Positions 1-7,895 of a DNA stretch of 64,000 bases are shown here, piece after piece. The notes below the pieces were generated by a model. It had not been told where the DNA came from. It did no database searches and saw only the letters and a list, made by a program, of their open reading frames with translations. The stretch is from Acinetobacter parvus DSM 16617 = CIP 108168 (GTDB lineage: Bacteria; Pseudomonadota; Gammaproteobacteria; Pseudomonadales; Moraxellaceae): the NCBI RefSeq assembly GCF_000368025.1, contig NZ_KB849212.1, positions 951,250 through 1,015,249 of the forward strand, in the 5' to 3' direction. A program made the translations under genes and the position numbers. The stretch's first letter is position 1. Every line of letters begins with the position of its first letter.

Positions 1-93
1 AAGGCGACATAAAACACTTTATTCACTGTTTTTTTTTACTATACTGCATAGGTTTTGAACATTCTCTGCAAATTATAAGTCTGGAGACACACA

Positions 94-1269
94 ATGACTG
101 ACATCGTAATTGTCAATGGCGCCCGTACGGCAATGGGCGGCTTCCAAGGTGCATTATCGAGTGCAACTGCACCAGAACTGGGTGCAATCACAATTAAAGA
201 AGCAATTGCCCGTGCTGGTCTACAGCCAACTGATGTAGAAGAAGTCATCATGGGTTGTGTGTTACCAGCAGGCTTAAAGCAAGGCCCTGCCCGTCAGGCA
301 ATGCGTAAGGCTGGTTTACCTGACTCAACAGGCGCAGTGACAATTAACAAGCTGTGTGGCTCTGGCATGAAAGCGGTTATGCAGGCAGCTGACATGATCA
401 AGGCAGGCAGTGCTGAAATTGTGGTTGCAGGCGGTATGGAATCCATGACCAATGCACCTTATGTATTGCCCAAAGCACGTGCAGGCTACCGTATGGGTCA
501 TGGGGAAATTAAGGACCATATGTTCCTTGATGGTCTTGAAGATGCTGAAACTGGTCGCTTAATGGGTTCATTTGCCCAGGACATGGCAAATACACGTGGT
601 TATACCCGTGAGCAAATGGATGACTTTGCCATTCGTTCTTTACAACGTGCCCAAAAAGCGATTACTGAAGGTTATTTCAAGGATGAAATCGTTGCTGTAA
701 CCGTCTCAAGCCGTAAAGGTGATGTGGTTGTTGATCAGGATGAGCAACCTTTAAATGCCAAGCTGGATAAAATCCCAAGCTTAAAACCAGCTTTTGCCAA
801 AGACGGTACCATTACTGCGGCGAATGCCAGCTCAATTTCTGACGGCGCGTCTGCACTTGTACTTACCAACAGTGATGTGGCTGCTCAACGTGGCTTACAA
901 CCTTTGGCAAAAATCGTTGCAACCGCATCAAATTCCCAGCATCCATCTGAATTTACCATTGCGCCTGTAGGTGCAATTCAGAAAGTGTTGAACAAGGCGG
1001 GCTGGGATGCGCAAGACGTTGACCTTTGGGAAATCAACGAAGCATTTGCCATGGTGACCATGTGTCCAATTGATGACTTCAAATTAGATGCAGAAAAAGT
1101 CAATATCAATGGTGGTGCCTGTGCTCTTGGACACCCAGTTGGTTCTACCGGTTCGCGTATCATTTTGACCCTGATTCATGCACTTAAACGTACGGGTGGC
1201 AAGAAAGGTGTTGCGGCACTGTGTATCGGCGGTGGTGAGGCGACTGCTGTTGCGATTGAATTGATCTAA
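94..1269 (+). CDS. Acetyl-CoA acetyltransferase (thiolase II)
   Basis: Cytosolic thiolase that condenses two acetyl-CoA to acetoacetyl-CoA or cleaves acetoacetyl-CoA. The 391-residue length is typical. The acylated active-site cysteine is C88 in NKLCGSGMKAV; the C-terminal half has NEAF, the histidine loop GHPVGSTGSR and the second catalytic cysteine in CIGGGEA. The ATG follows a CTGGAG ribosome site and no other start is needed. It stands alone, closed by a terminator at once downstream. A second thiolase lies at 7896. The family is clear; whether it works in ketone-body, leucine or polyhydroxybutyrate metabolism cannot be told from position. Confidence 0.93.
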   Translation: MTDIVIVNGARTAMGGFQGALSSATAPELGAITIKEAIARAGLQPTDVEEVIMGCVLPAGLKQGPARQAMRKAGLPDSTGAVTINKLCGSGMKAVMQAADMIKAGSAEIVVAGGMESMTNAPYVLPKARAGYRMGHGEIKDHMFLDGLEDAETGRLMGSFAQDMANTRGYTREQMDDFAIRSLQRAQKAITEGYFKDEIVAVTVSSRKGDVVVDQDEQPLNAKLDKIPSLKPAFAKDGTITAANASSISDGASALVLTNSDVAAQRGLQPLAKIVATASNSQHPSEFTIAPVGAIQKVLNKAGWDAQDVDLWEINEAFAMVTMCPIDDFKLDAEKVNINGGACALGHPVGSTGSRIILTLIHALKRTGGKKGVAALCIGGGEATAVAIELI

Positions 1270-1291
1270 ATATCTATCATTCTTTTCTATT

Positions 1292-1319
1292 AAAAATCCT
1301 GCTTGATGCAGGATTTTTT
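1292..1319 (+). terminator. Rho-independent terminator after thiolase
   Basis: An 11-bp stem AAAAATCCTGC / GCAGGATTTTT around TTGAT, ending in a T-run, 22 bases after the stop codon of the thiolase gene. Confidence 0.85.
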
Positions 1320-1406
1320 ATTTTCATAATTACAAAAAAATAATGCACCTTATCTAAAAATCCCGATAAGTTATGTTGTGTATAAAAAAACAACAAGGAA
1401 TTTCCC

Positions 1407-1850
1407 ATGCAACTCAATCATTATCTCAATTTCAAAGGACAGGCCGAACAGGCATTCATTTTTTACCAGTCTGTGTTTGGCGGTGAATTTTCCATGATTA
1501 GTCGCTATGGAGATATGCCACCCACTGAGGGAGTCATGCTTTCTGAAGTCGATAAAAGTTTAATCCTGCACGTTTCCTTACCGATCAATGAATTTACGGT
1601 TCTGATGGGATCGGATGTCAACGATCAGTTTTGTGCAGCAAATAGTGTGTTTACACTGGGAAATAACCATTATATTTCGATTAATCTTGAATATGATGAA
1701 ACGGAAGCACGACGTTTATTTAACCAGCTTTCAGTACATGGTCATATTGAAATGCAACTGGAGAAAACTTTCTGGGGTGCACTCTACGGTGCATTTACCG
1801 ATCAGTTCGGGATAAAATGGATGGTCAATTGTCAGCTTGAGAGCATATAA
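1407..1850 (+). CDS. VOC-superfamily (PhnB-like) protein
   Basis: A 147-residue protein of the vicinal oxygen chelate fold, in the PhnB / 3-demethylubiquinone methyltransferase-like group often annotated as glyoxalase-like. It opens with LNHYLNFKGQAEQAF, the beta-alpha-beta start of this group, and has a repeated second half ending in WGALYGAFTDQFGIKW, the usual C-terminal motif. The start is preceded by AACAAGGAA. It is monocistronic. The real substrate of this family is mostly unknown, so no reaction is assigned. Confidence 0.8.
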   Translation: MQLNHYLNFKGQAEQAFIFYQSVFGGEFSMISRYGDMPPTEGVMLSEVDKSLILHVSLPINEFTVLMGSDVNDQFCAANSVFTLGNNHYISINLEYDETEARRLFNQLSVHGHIEMQLEKTFWGALYGAFTDQFGIKWMVNCQLESI

Positions 1851-1920
1851 ATAACAGAATAAAGACTTCATCTAAATAATTTTTTGATGAAGTTCTAAGC
1901 ATCAATATTTGCATATAATA

Positions 1921-1947
1921 AAAAAGCTGAACCGTAGTTCAGCTTTT
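1921..1947. terminator. Shared hairpin terminator between convergent genes
   Basis: Stem AAAAGCTGAAC / GTTCAGCTTTT (loop CGTA) between the converging VOC gene and the DUF934 gene, with A/T runs on both sides, so it can serve both strands. Confidence 0.7.
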
Positions 1948-1960
1948 GCTTTGAGGATAC

Positions 1961-2446
1961 TTACGCACCTGTTTGATAACTGGCCTGTGGCACTGCGGTT
2001 GAAGCCTGATAAGGGTGAGTAAAATCCTGAAGTCCAGCAGCCGCTTCGTGAATGTCCTTGCCCTCTTTGACAACAAAGGTATCAAAGCCAGAACGTTTCA
2101 AATAATTTAAAACATCCTTAAACACATCACCTACTGCACGTAATTCACCCTGATAGCCCTGACGGCGTAATAACGCAGCAAAGGAGTAGCCCCGACCATC
2201 ACCAAAACCAGCAAACTCGATAAAAATTGCATCTAGTTCATTTAATGGAAATTGATGGGTTTCAGGTGAATCATTGACCGTGATATATAAAGCCTTTTTA
2301 CCTTGTACCTGTGTCAACTGATCAAGTTGTGCAGTGGTCAGCACTACATCACCTTGCGGAATCAGACCATCTTCAGCAATCACTTGATAGCTATTGTCTG
2401 CAATCGTGCCATCTTTAGAAAGCACTTGTAGCGATGTATTAAGCAT
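1961..2446 (-). CDS. DUF934 family protein linked to sulfite reductase
   Basis: Small protein (161 residues from the chosen start) of the DUF934 family, which is typically encoded right after a CysI-type sulfite reductase and thought to assist sulfite reduction. Visible family features are the central FGDGRGYSFAALLRRQGY stretch and the VGDVFKDVLNYLKRSGFD segment. The open frame extends to 2548 but I chose the ATG at 2446, eight bases inside the upstream sulfite reductase gene, because the preceding frame is only antisense-like overlap and gives no recognisable protein. The overlap implies translational coupling. Its exact role is inferred from the association, not proven. Confidence 0.85.
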   Translation of the reverse strand: MLNTSLQVLSKDGTIADNSYQVIAEDGLIPQGDVVLTTAQLDQLTQVQGKKALYITVNDSPETHQFPLNELDAIFIEFAGFGDGRGYSFAALLRRQGYQGELRAVGDVFKDVLNYLKRSGFDTFVVKEGKDIHEAAAGLQDFTHPYQASTAVPQASYQTGA

Positions 2447-4082
2447 AAGCACGCTCCTTAAATGGCTGGATGCCAACACGGCGGTAAGTGTCGATGAAAC
2501 GCTCACCCTCTGTACGCAAGTCAAGATAGGTATTGAGGATTTCTTCAATCACATCAGGAACGGCATCCGCAGCAAACGATGGCCCCAGAATGTCCCCCAA
2601 CGACGCATCGTGATCAGCATGACCACCTAAAGTGATTTGATAGAACTCAGCACCTTTCTTATCGACTCCCAAAATACCGATGTTACCAACATGGTGATGA
2701 CCACAGGCATTCATACAGCCTGAGATATTCAGATCAAGTTCACCCAAATTATAAATGGTATCTAAATCTTCAAAACGACGGCTTATCGCTTCTGAAATTG
2801 GAATGGATTTCGCATTGGCCAATGAACAGAAATCACCACCTGGGCAGCAAATAATATCGGTAATAAAGCCGATATGCGCGCGTGCCATGTTGTGATGTTC
2901 AAGCGTTTGCCACAATTCAAACAGGTCTTTTTGTGGTACATCCACGAGTGAAATATTTTGTTCATGTGTAGTACGGAACTCACCAAAAGTGTACTTATCC
3001 GCTAAGTCTGCGATTAAGTTCATTTCTTCAGAAGTCACATCACCAGGGGCAACGCCTGCACGTTTTAGTGAAATCGTGACGATACGATAGCCTTTGACTT
3101 TATGTGCATTGGTGTTGACGTTAAACCATTGCTTAAATTTTGGATGTTCAGCAAACAGTGCTGAAAAATCCTGATCTTCTAAATCTTGATAATCAAATGG
3201 AGTGAATTCTGCATCTAATTTTTTCAAGATCTCAGGCTGAATCTTCAATGCTTCACGGGTGTGCTCAAATTCAGCCTCAACTTTTTCTGCGAACACTGCT
3301 GGTGTGAGTGCTTTCACGAGAATCTTAATACGTGCCTTGTATTTGTTGTCTCGACGGCCATGCAGGTTATAGACACGCAAGGTCGCTTCAAGATAGGCAA
3401 TCAAGTCTTCACGTGGTAAGAACTCACGGATTACGCTACCAATGATTGGGGTACGGCCCAAGCCACCACCAACCATGATTTTATAGCCCATTTCGCCCGC
3501 TTCATTGCGAACGATATAAACACCAATATCGTGGAAAGCAGTTGCGGCACGGTCTTTTTCTTCCAGAGCAGACACGGCGATCTTGAACTTACGTGGCAAG
3601 AACGCAAATTCAGGATGAAAAGTACTCCACTGACGAATTAATTCACACGTTGGACGTGGATCTGCAATTTCACCTGCAACCACGCCTGCAAACTGATCAG
3701 TGGTGGTATTACGAATACAGTTACCTGAGGTTTGTACTGCATGCATTTGTACTGTTGCTAGCTCTGCCAGAATATCAGGTACATTTTCTAAAGCAGGCCA
3801 GTTCAACTGAATATTTTGACGAGTTGAAACGTGGGCATAACCACGATCATATTCAGTCGCGATTTCAGCAATTTTTCTGAGTTGTTTAGTATTCATCAAG
3901 CCATACGGCACAGCGATACGGAGCATAGGTGCATAACGTTGCACGTACAGACCATTTTGCAAACGTAATGGACGATATTCGTCTTCGGTCAATTTTCCTG
4001 CTAAATAGCGTTCTGTTTGATCGCGGAACTGAGCAACACGTTGGTTAATCAGTTGTTGATCGAAATCCGTATATAAATACAT
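2439..4082 (-). CDS. Sulfite (or nitrite) reductase, siroheme/4Fe-4S
   Basis: 547-residue one-chain siroheme reductase (CysI / NirA superfamily), reducing sulfite to sulfide for cysteine synthesis with electrons from ferredoxin or a flavoprotein. Two tandem ferrodoxin-like plus siroheme half-domains can be seen. The cluster cysteines lie near the C-terminus as CPGGDFC (C-x5-C) and CMNAC (C-x3-C), followed by GHHHVGNIG. The start ATG at 4082 follows GCCATACG with weak ribosome site. The overlapping DUF934 gene supports sulfite rather than nitrite as the substrate. The 420-base leader upstream holds a terminator and a possible small RNA. Confidence 0.9.
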   Translation of the reverse strand: MYLYTDFDQQLINQRVAQFRDQTERYLAGKLTEDEYRPLRLQNGLYVQRYAPMLRIAVPYGLMNTKQLRKIAEIATEYDRGYAHVSTRQNIQLNWPALENVPDILAELATVQMHAVQTSGNCIRNTTTDQFAGVVAGEIADPRPTCELIRQWSTFHPEFAFLPRKFKIAVSALEEKDRAATAFHDIGVYIVRNEAGEMGYKIMVGGGLGRTPIIGSVIREFLPREDLIAYLEATLRVYNLHGRRDNKYKARIKILVKALTPAVFAEKVEAEFEHTREALKIQPEILKKLDAEFTPFDYQDLEDQDFSALFAEHPKFKQWFNVNTNAHKVKGYRIVTISLKRAGVAPGDVTSEEMNLIADLADKYTFGEFRTTHEQNISLVDVPQKDLFELWQTLEHHNMARAHIGFITDIICCPGGDFCSLANAKSIPISEAISRRFEDLDTIYNLGELDLNISGCMNACGHHHVGNIGILGVDKKGAEFYQITLGGHADHDASLGDILGPSFAADAVPDVIEEILNTYLDLRTEGERFIDTYRRVGIQPFKERAYA

Positions 4083-4203
4083 GGCGTATGGCTAGTCATT
4101 CATTATAAAGGCAACTAGCATAGCGAGCTTTTATTCATCAACAAAATGCTTTTTTTGCATATTTAATAACGATTTTATTGATAAGCCTATCTAATTGCCC
4201 CAA

Positions 4204-4230
4204 AAAGAAAAAACTCAGACGAATCTGAGC
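4204..4230 (-). terminator. Terminator with TTCG tetraloop
   Basis: On the minus strand CTCAGA-TTCG-TCTGAG followed by TTTTTTCTTTTT, with an A-run before it. It lies upstream of the sulfite reductase gene, 275 bases past the end of the CoA-transferase gene, so it closes either a small RNA or the CoA-transferase transcript. Confidence 0.75.
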
Positions 4231-4400
4231 TTTTACAATCATTTTCTAAATGAAATTAGTTCTTATCTGGCAATGCATAAGCTACAAGAGACCAGCTACC
4301 ACAACAAAATAAGGTAGCTTAACTAGAGCAGAATATCACTTATAAATAAGCTTTTAGTTGTTCAAACACGTAGGACCACCTCTCTTTTATGCTTTTGTAT
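4213..4400 (-). ncRNA. Candidate small RNA ending in a strong terminator
   Basis: No long reading frame fits here. On the minus strand there is a TATATA box near 4395-4402, a purine-rich stretch GAGAGGTGG, a short GTG frame (residues VFEQLKAYL then stop), a 7-bp hairpin AGCTACC / GGTAGCT (4290-4318), and then the factor-independent terminator at 4214-4229. This layout suggests an independent transcript of roughly 170-190 nt upstream of the sulfite reductase gene. Part of it (4326-4366) recurs near the right edge of the window. I do not recognise a named RNA family. It could instead be an old mobile-element fragment. Confidence 0.3.
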
Positions 4401-4504
4401 ATAAAAGGTTACGCCCATTTTTAATTGATTAATTTATTCAAAATGTTAATCACTTGATTAAATGTGCAATATTTCACCAAGTTGTGATTGTATGCACATT
4501 TTTT

Positions 4505-5623
4505 CTACCATTTTCCTTGACCTAATCCCTGTCCGATAAATTGATAACGCATTTGAGAACGTGAAAATTTGATTGGGCATGCTAATTGAGGCTCAGTTTG
4601 ATCTGTATTTTCAGATAAAGGCACATCGACCACCCAACCACGTTGTTTTGCAATCGGTGAAGTCAAAGCTTCATCCAAGCTCAACACTGGCTCAACACAA
4701 ATATCTAATTGCGAAAAAATTGATTGCCACTCAGCAAAATCTTTGGAGCTAAACTTTTCCTTTAAGGCTTTTTTAATCGCTTGACGGTCTTCAGGGTCAA
4801 AAGAACTACCTTTTGCCATCAATATAGGTAAATCTAATGCAGCAGCTAACCCAGTCATAAACTGTGGTTCTAAACTTCCTACAGAGAAATAACGACCATC
4901 TTTGGTTTCATAATAGTCATAGAAAATAGCACCATTCAGCATCCCTTGCTCAGGACCTTGCGGTGTCTGACCAGCCAAACTTGCTGAGGCGGCCATACTA
5001 TTTAAACTAACCACACAGTCCGTCATAGAAATATCTATGTATTGCCCCATGCCACTGCGCTGACGTTCGACCACAGCTGCGAGAATACCAATCACCGCAT
5101 GCAGTGAACCACCCGCAACATCGGCAATCTGGATGCCCAATGGCGGTGGGCCACCATCCTGACGACCACTATGACCAGAAACACCTGCCAGTGCCAGATA
5201 GTTAATGTCATGCCCTGCACGGTCTTTATAAGTACCTGTTTGACCGTAGCCTGTAATTGAACAGTAGATTAAACGTGGATTGATCTCTGCCAGGGTTTCA
5301 TAGTCCAAGCCCAAACGGCGCATCACATCTGGACGGAACTGTTCCAGCAGGATGTCAAACTCGGAAATCTTGTTCCTGATCATTTCAATATTGGCTGCTT
5401 CTTTTAAATCGAGTGCAATCGACTGCTTGTTACGGTTTAAATAACTATGCGCTGTCGCCTGTCCATTGGCATAGGGTGGCATGATTCGAACCAAATCTGG
5501 ACGACTCGGAGATTCTACATGGATCACTTCTGCACCCATGTCGGCAAGGTACATGCTGGCAAATGGTCCAGGCAATAACGTTGAAAAATCCAGAACTTTC
5601 AATCCCTTTAAAGCGGTTGGCAT
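4505..5623 (-). CDS. CaiB/BaiF family CoA-transferase
   Basis: 372-residue class III CoA-transferase or alpha-methylacyl-CoA racemase-type enzyme, moving CoA between organic acids or epimerising branched acyl-CoA. The N-terminus has the family signature LDFSTLLPGPFASMYLADMG and VIHVESPSRPDLVR; further on are LNRNKQSIALDLK, the catalytic aspartate region AGHDINYLALAG, and GGPPPLGIQIADVAGG. The start ATG at 5623 is unambiguous. It diverges from the AraC regulator at 6101, with a repeat element between. The D-N-Y-L context with GVSGHSG resembles alpha-methylacyl-CoA racemases, but the substrate is not settled. Confidence 0.88.
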   Translation of the reverse strand: MPTALKGLKVLDFSTLLPGPFASMYLADMGAEVIHVESPSRPDLVRIMPPYANGQATAHSYLNRNKQSIALDLKEAANIEMIRNKISEFDILLEQFRPDVMRRLGLDYETLAEINPRLIYCSITGYGQTGTYKDRAGHDINYLALAGVSGHSGRQDGGPPPLGIQIADVAGGSLHAVIGILAAVVERQRSGMGQYIDISMTDCVVSLNSMAASASLAGQTPQGPEQGMLNGAIFYDYYETKDGRYFSVGSLEPQFMTGLAAALDLPILMAKGSSFDPEDRQAIKKALKEKFSSKDFAEWQSIFSQLDICVEPVLSLDEALTSPIAKQRGWVVDVPLSENTDQTEPQLACPIKFSRSQMRYQFIGQGLGQGKW

Positions 5624-5770
5624 AATAATTTTTACTCAGTTTGTTTAAATTTTCTTTTATACTAGGTTTGGATAAACACAAAAACAATGTCATGTTCAGC
5701 CATTTACCTTGATCGTTTCGGCAATTTAACATGTACTGAATGAGCAATTATTTTTCTTGTCAATTGCCAT

Positions 5771-6038
5771 AGGGCTTGTTAATTGACCAGATATATATTG
5801 CGTTGTTGACAAAAATTTTATCAGACGAGGCATGAAACGAAAGGAATGACAATTCATTTCCGAGTTTCATAACGAAGTATGAGGAAATTTTGGTCACAAC
5901 CCTACGGGACAAAGACATTTTTTGATGCTACTGCGTTATGTCTTGTTCATTTAGAGGCACTAAATCTCACAAGCCATGCCTTGTATCATCTAAAAAATGT
6001 CTATTGTCGCAACTATATCTGATCAACTAACAAGCCCT
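5771..6038. repeat. Palindromic MITE-like repeat, 268 bp
   Basis: The 477-base gap between the divergent CoA-transferase and AraC genes is filled by an element bounded by imperfect inverted ends AGGGCTTGTTAATTGACCA (5771-5789) and TGATCAACTAACAAGCCCT (6020-6038), matching at about 16 of 19 positions. Inside are nested inverted repeats, for example GACATTTTTTGATG paired with CATCTAAAAAATGTC, and GGCATG with CATGCC. No open frame and no clear target duplication is seen. It has the form of a miniature non-autonomous element; its parent is unknown. Confidence 0.5.
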
Positions 6039-6100
6039 TTTATTTTAGACGGTTATTTAGGTCAATTATCGTGAATAGTAAAGAAACTGAAGGATTCAAT

Positions 6101-7114
6101 ATGAGCCGTGATACGATCAGCATCCACTTCGTGAATGCGGCTTTAACAGGTGTCAAACGCCTAGGCATGGACGTTGAAACATTACTTTCACATGTCGGTA
6201 TAGAAGCAGAATTGCTGCGCCAACCCAAGGCCCGAATCTCCCCAGAGCAATACACCCGTTTCGTTAAAATGTTGTGGATGGTGACGCAGGACGAGCATGT
6301 GGGCTTTGATGTCCAGCCACGCCGTCTGGGTACGTTTGCTATCATGTGCCAATTGATCATACATTCGAAAACACTTGGACAGGCACTCGAACTCTCATCT
6401 CAATTCTATAAATTGTTTGGTGATGAATGGTCGGTGAGTCTGGAACGTGACAAGCATGAAGCACGTTTAGTGCCGCATATTCCCAAAGCTCTGGATCCCG
6501 ATCACTTCATTACTGAAAGCATGCTGATGATCTGGCATGGTCTGGCTTCATGGCTAATTGAACGTCGCTTACCTTTGGAGCGCGTCCATTTTGGTTATGA
6601 ACGCCCTAACCACGCCGATGAATATGATGCGCTATTTTTTGCGCCTGTGATGCAATTCGATGCACCACGTACGGAAATCACATTTGCTGCGGACTATCTT
6701 GATCTTCCGATCCGTCAAGATGAAAAGACCTTAGAGGAATTTTTAAAAGCTGCACCAGCGCAACTGCTGGTAAAATTCAAGAACACCAACTCGCTCACAT
6801 CGCGCATTCGTGATGTGTTAAAAAGTCAGATCGGTGAGGAAATGCCGACACTGAATAATGTGGCCTCCATGCTGTATCTTTCTCCGCAAACTTTGCGTCG
6901 TCGTTTGGCTGCGGAAGGCAAGAGCTATCAAGGTGTCAAAGATGCGCTGCGCCGTGATGCCGCCATTCATTTATTGTTAACGCCAAACCTTACCCTTGAG
7001 GATGTCGCCCAACAGGTCGGCTTTAGCGAAACTAGTACTTTTCACCGTGCCTTTAAAAAGTGGACGGGTGTTACCCCAGGGTTGTATCGTCAGTTACACG
7101 GACAGCATTTATAA
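6101..7114 (+). CDS. AraC-family transcriptional regulator (OruR-like)
   Basis: DNA-binding regulator of 337 residues from the chosen start: an N-terminal arabinose-binding-like domain (PF12625 type, about residues 20-210) and a C-terminal AraC double helix-turn-helix, with NNVASMLYLSPQTLRRRLA as the first and LEDVAQQVGFSETSTFHRAF as the second recognition unit, closing with KKWTGVTPGLYR. The frame is open from a GTG at 6071, but ATG 6101 has GAAGGA seven bases upstream and fits the family better. It lies divergent from the CoA-transferase, which it may control. Target and effector are unknown. Confidence 0.88.
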   Translation: MSRDTISIHFVNAALTGVKRLGMDVETLLSHVGIEAELLRQPKARISPEQYTRFVKMLWMVTQDEHVGFDVQPRRLGTFAIMCQLIIHSKTLGQALELSSQFYKLFGDEWSVSLERDKHEARLVPHIPKALDPDHFITESMLMIWHGLASWLIERRLPLERVHFGYERPNHADEYDALFFAPVMQFDAPRTEITFAADYLDLPIRQDEKTLEEFLKAAPAQLLVKFKNTNSLTSRIRDVLKSQIGEEMPTLNNVASMLYLSPQTLRRRLAAEGKSYQGVKDALRRDAAIHLLLTPNLTLEDVAQQVGFSETSTFHRAFKKWTGVTPGLYRQLHGQHL

Positions 7115-7174
7115 ATCAATGTCTATAGATAGTCTGAAAGCTCAGACTATCTATTTTAATGTGTCAACAAATTA

Positions 7175-7718
7175 TCATTGCTCTGCCTTAACTTGCTTTA
7201 GGAAAGCTTCAGTTTGTCTAGGCGAAGTCAGGCGAATAAATTGAATATGCTGATAGGCTGGGTTTTGCATGAGGTCGAAATATTTCTTACGGTTTTTTAG
7301 GATAGCATTTGATTAACCAGACAAAAATTGATTCCTTAGACAACATCAATTTTAAACTTTCCCGATTATTTGAATTTTCCCACAAATTTTTTCGGCTGAT
7401 GACACGTCCCCAAGTGCGTTTAGTCAGACGTTATAGATTGATGTGAAATGGATAATCCAGCCAAATCACGGTATCCCCCTGTTGCATAATCATCGGAACG
7501 GTACGGGTATAAAGACCATCCAATACCTAACCCGCTGTGGCATGCTTCATCGCTGTTTTTAGTTTGGAGAATAAGGCTTCATTTGATGATTCCTGCCAAT
7601 CATCCAGCCAGAGTAAATCATCCAGTTCGATATAGTGTAATTGTCGTTTTTGTGCCAGTTTTCGGGCAAGTGTAGACTTACCACAGCCTGTAGTGCCAAT
7701 AATATTAATGAATTTCAT
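7175..7718 (-). pseudogene. Decayed P-loop adenylate-kinase-like gene
   Basis: Remnant of an approximately 180-residue P-loop NTPase of the type annotated AAA ATPase or DNA topology modulation protein. The first 63 codons are intact with the Walker A loop GTTGCGKSTLA and HYIELDDLLW. Then comes an in-frame TAG (7527-7529) where W is expected before VLDGLYTRT, a TAA (7431-7433) inside INL-x-RLTKRTWGR, and a frameshift near 7300-7320; the last frame reads KYFDLMQNPAYQHIQFIRLT and ends at TGA 7175-7177. All three lesions were read directly from the sequence. The 5' region 7719-7895 holds only the promoter space of the next thiolase. Confidence 0.85.
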
Positions 7719-7895
7719 CTGAAATGCTTGCTTCAGTTATGATGGGCCAGTTTACTGATGAAGCCGTTTTTCTGGCAAGTGACCAATTGGCGAAAAACAT
7801 CAAGCTTGCCAACGTTTATCATCATTGCACTGCCACTTAAATTGAGTACACTCGAAGCACAATGATTTTAATTTAAGGCAATACAAGGAACAGCT

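Noticed and set aside
39..251. Minus-strand frame at the left edge
   Set aside because: Antisense to the thiolase start; it has no ribosome site and its translation shows no protein family.
7175..7718. The 63-codon P-loop frame as an intact short gene
   Set aside because: Homology continues past the stop in the same frame and after a shift, so it is the 5' end of a pseudogene.
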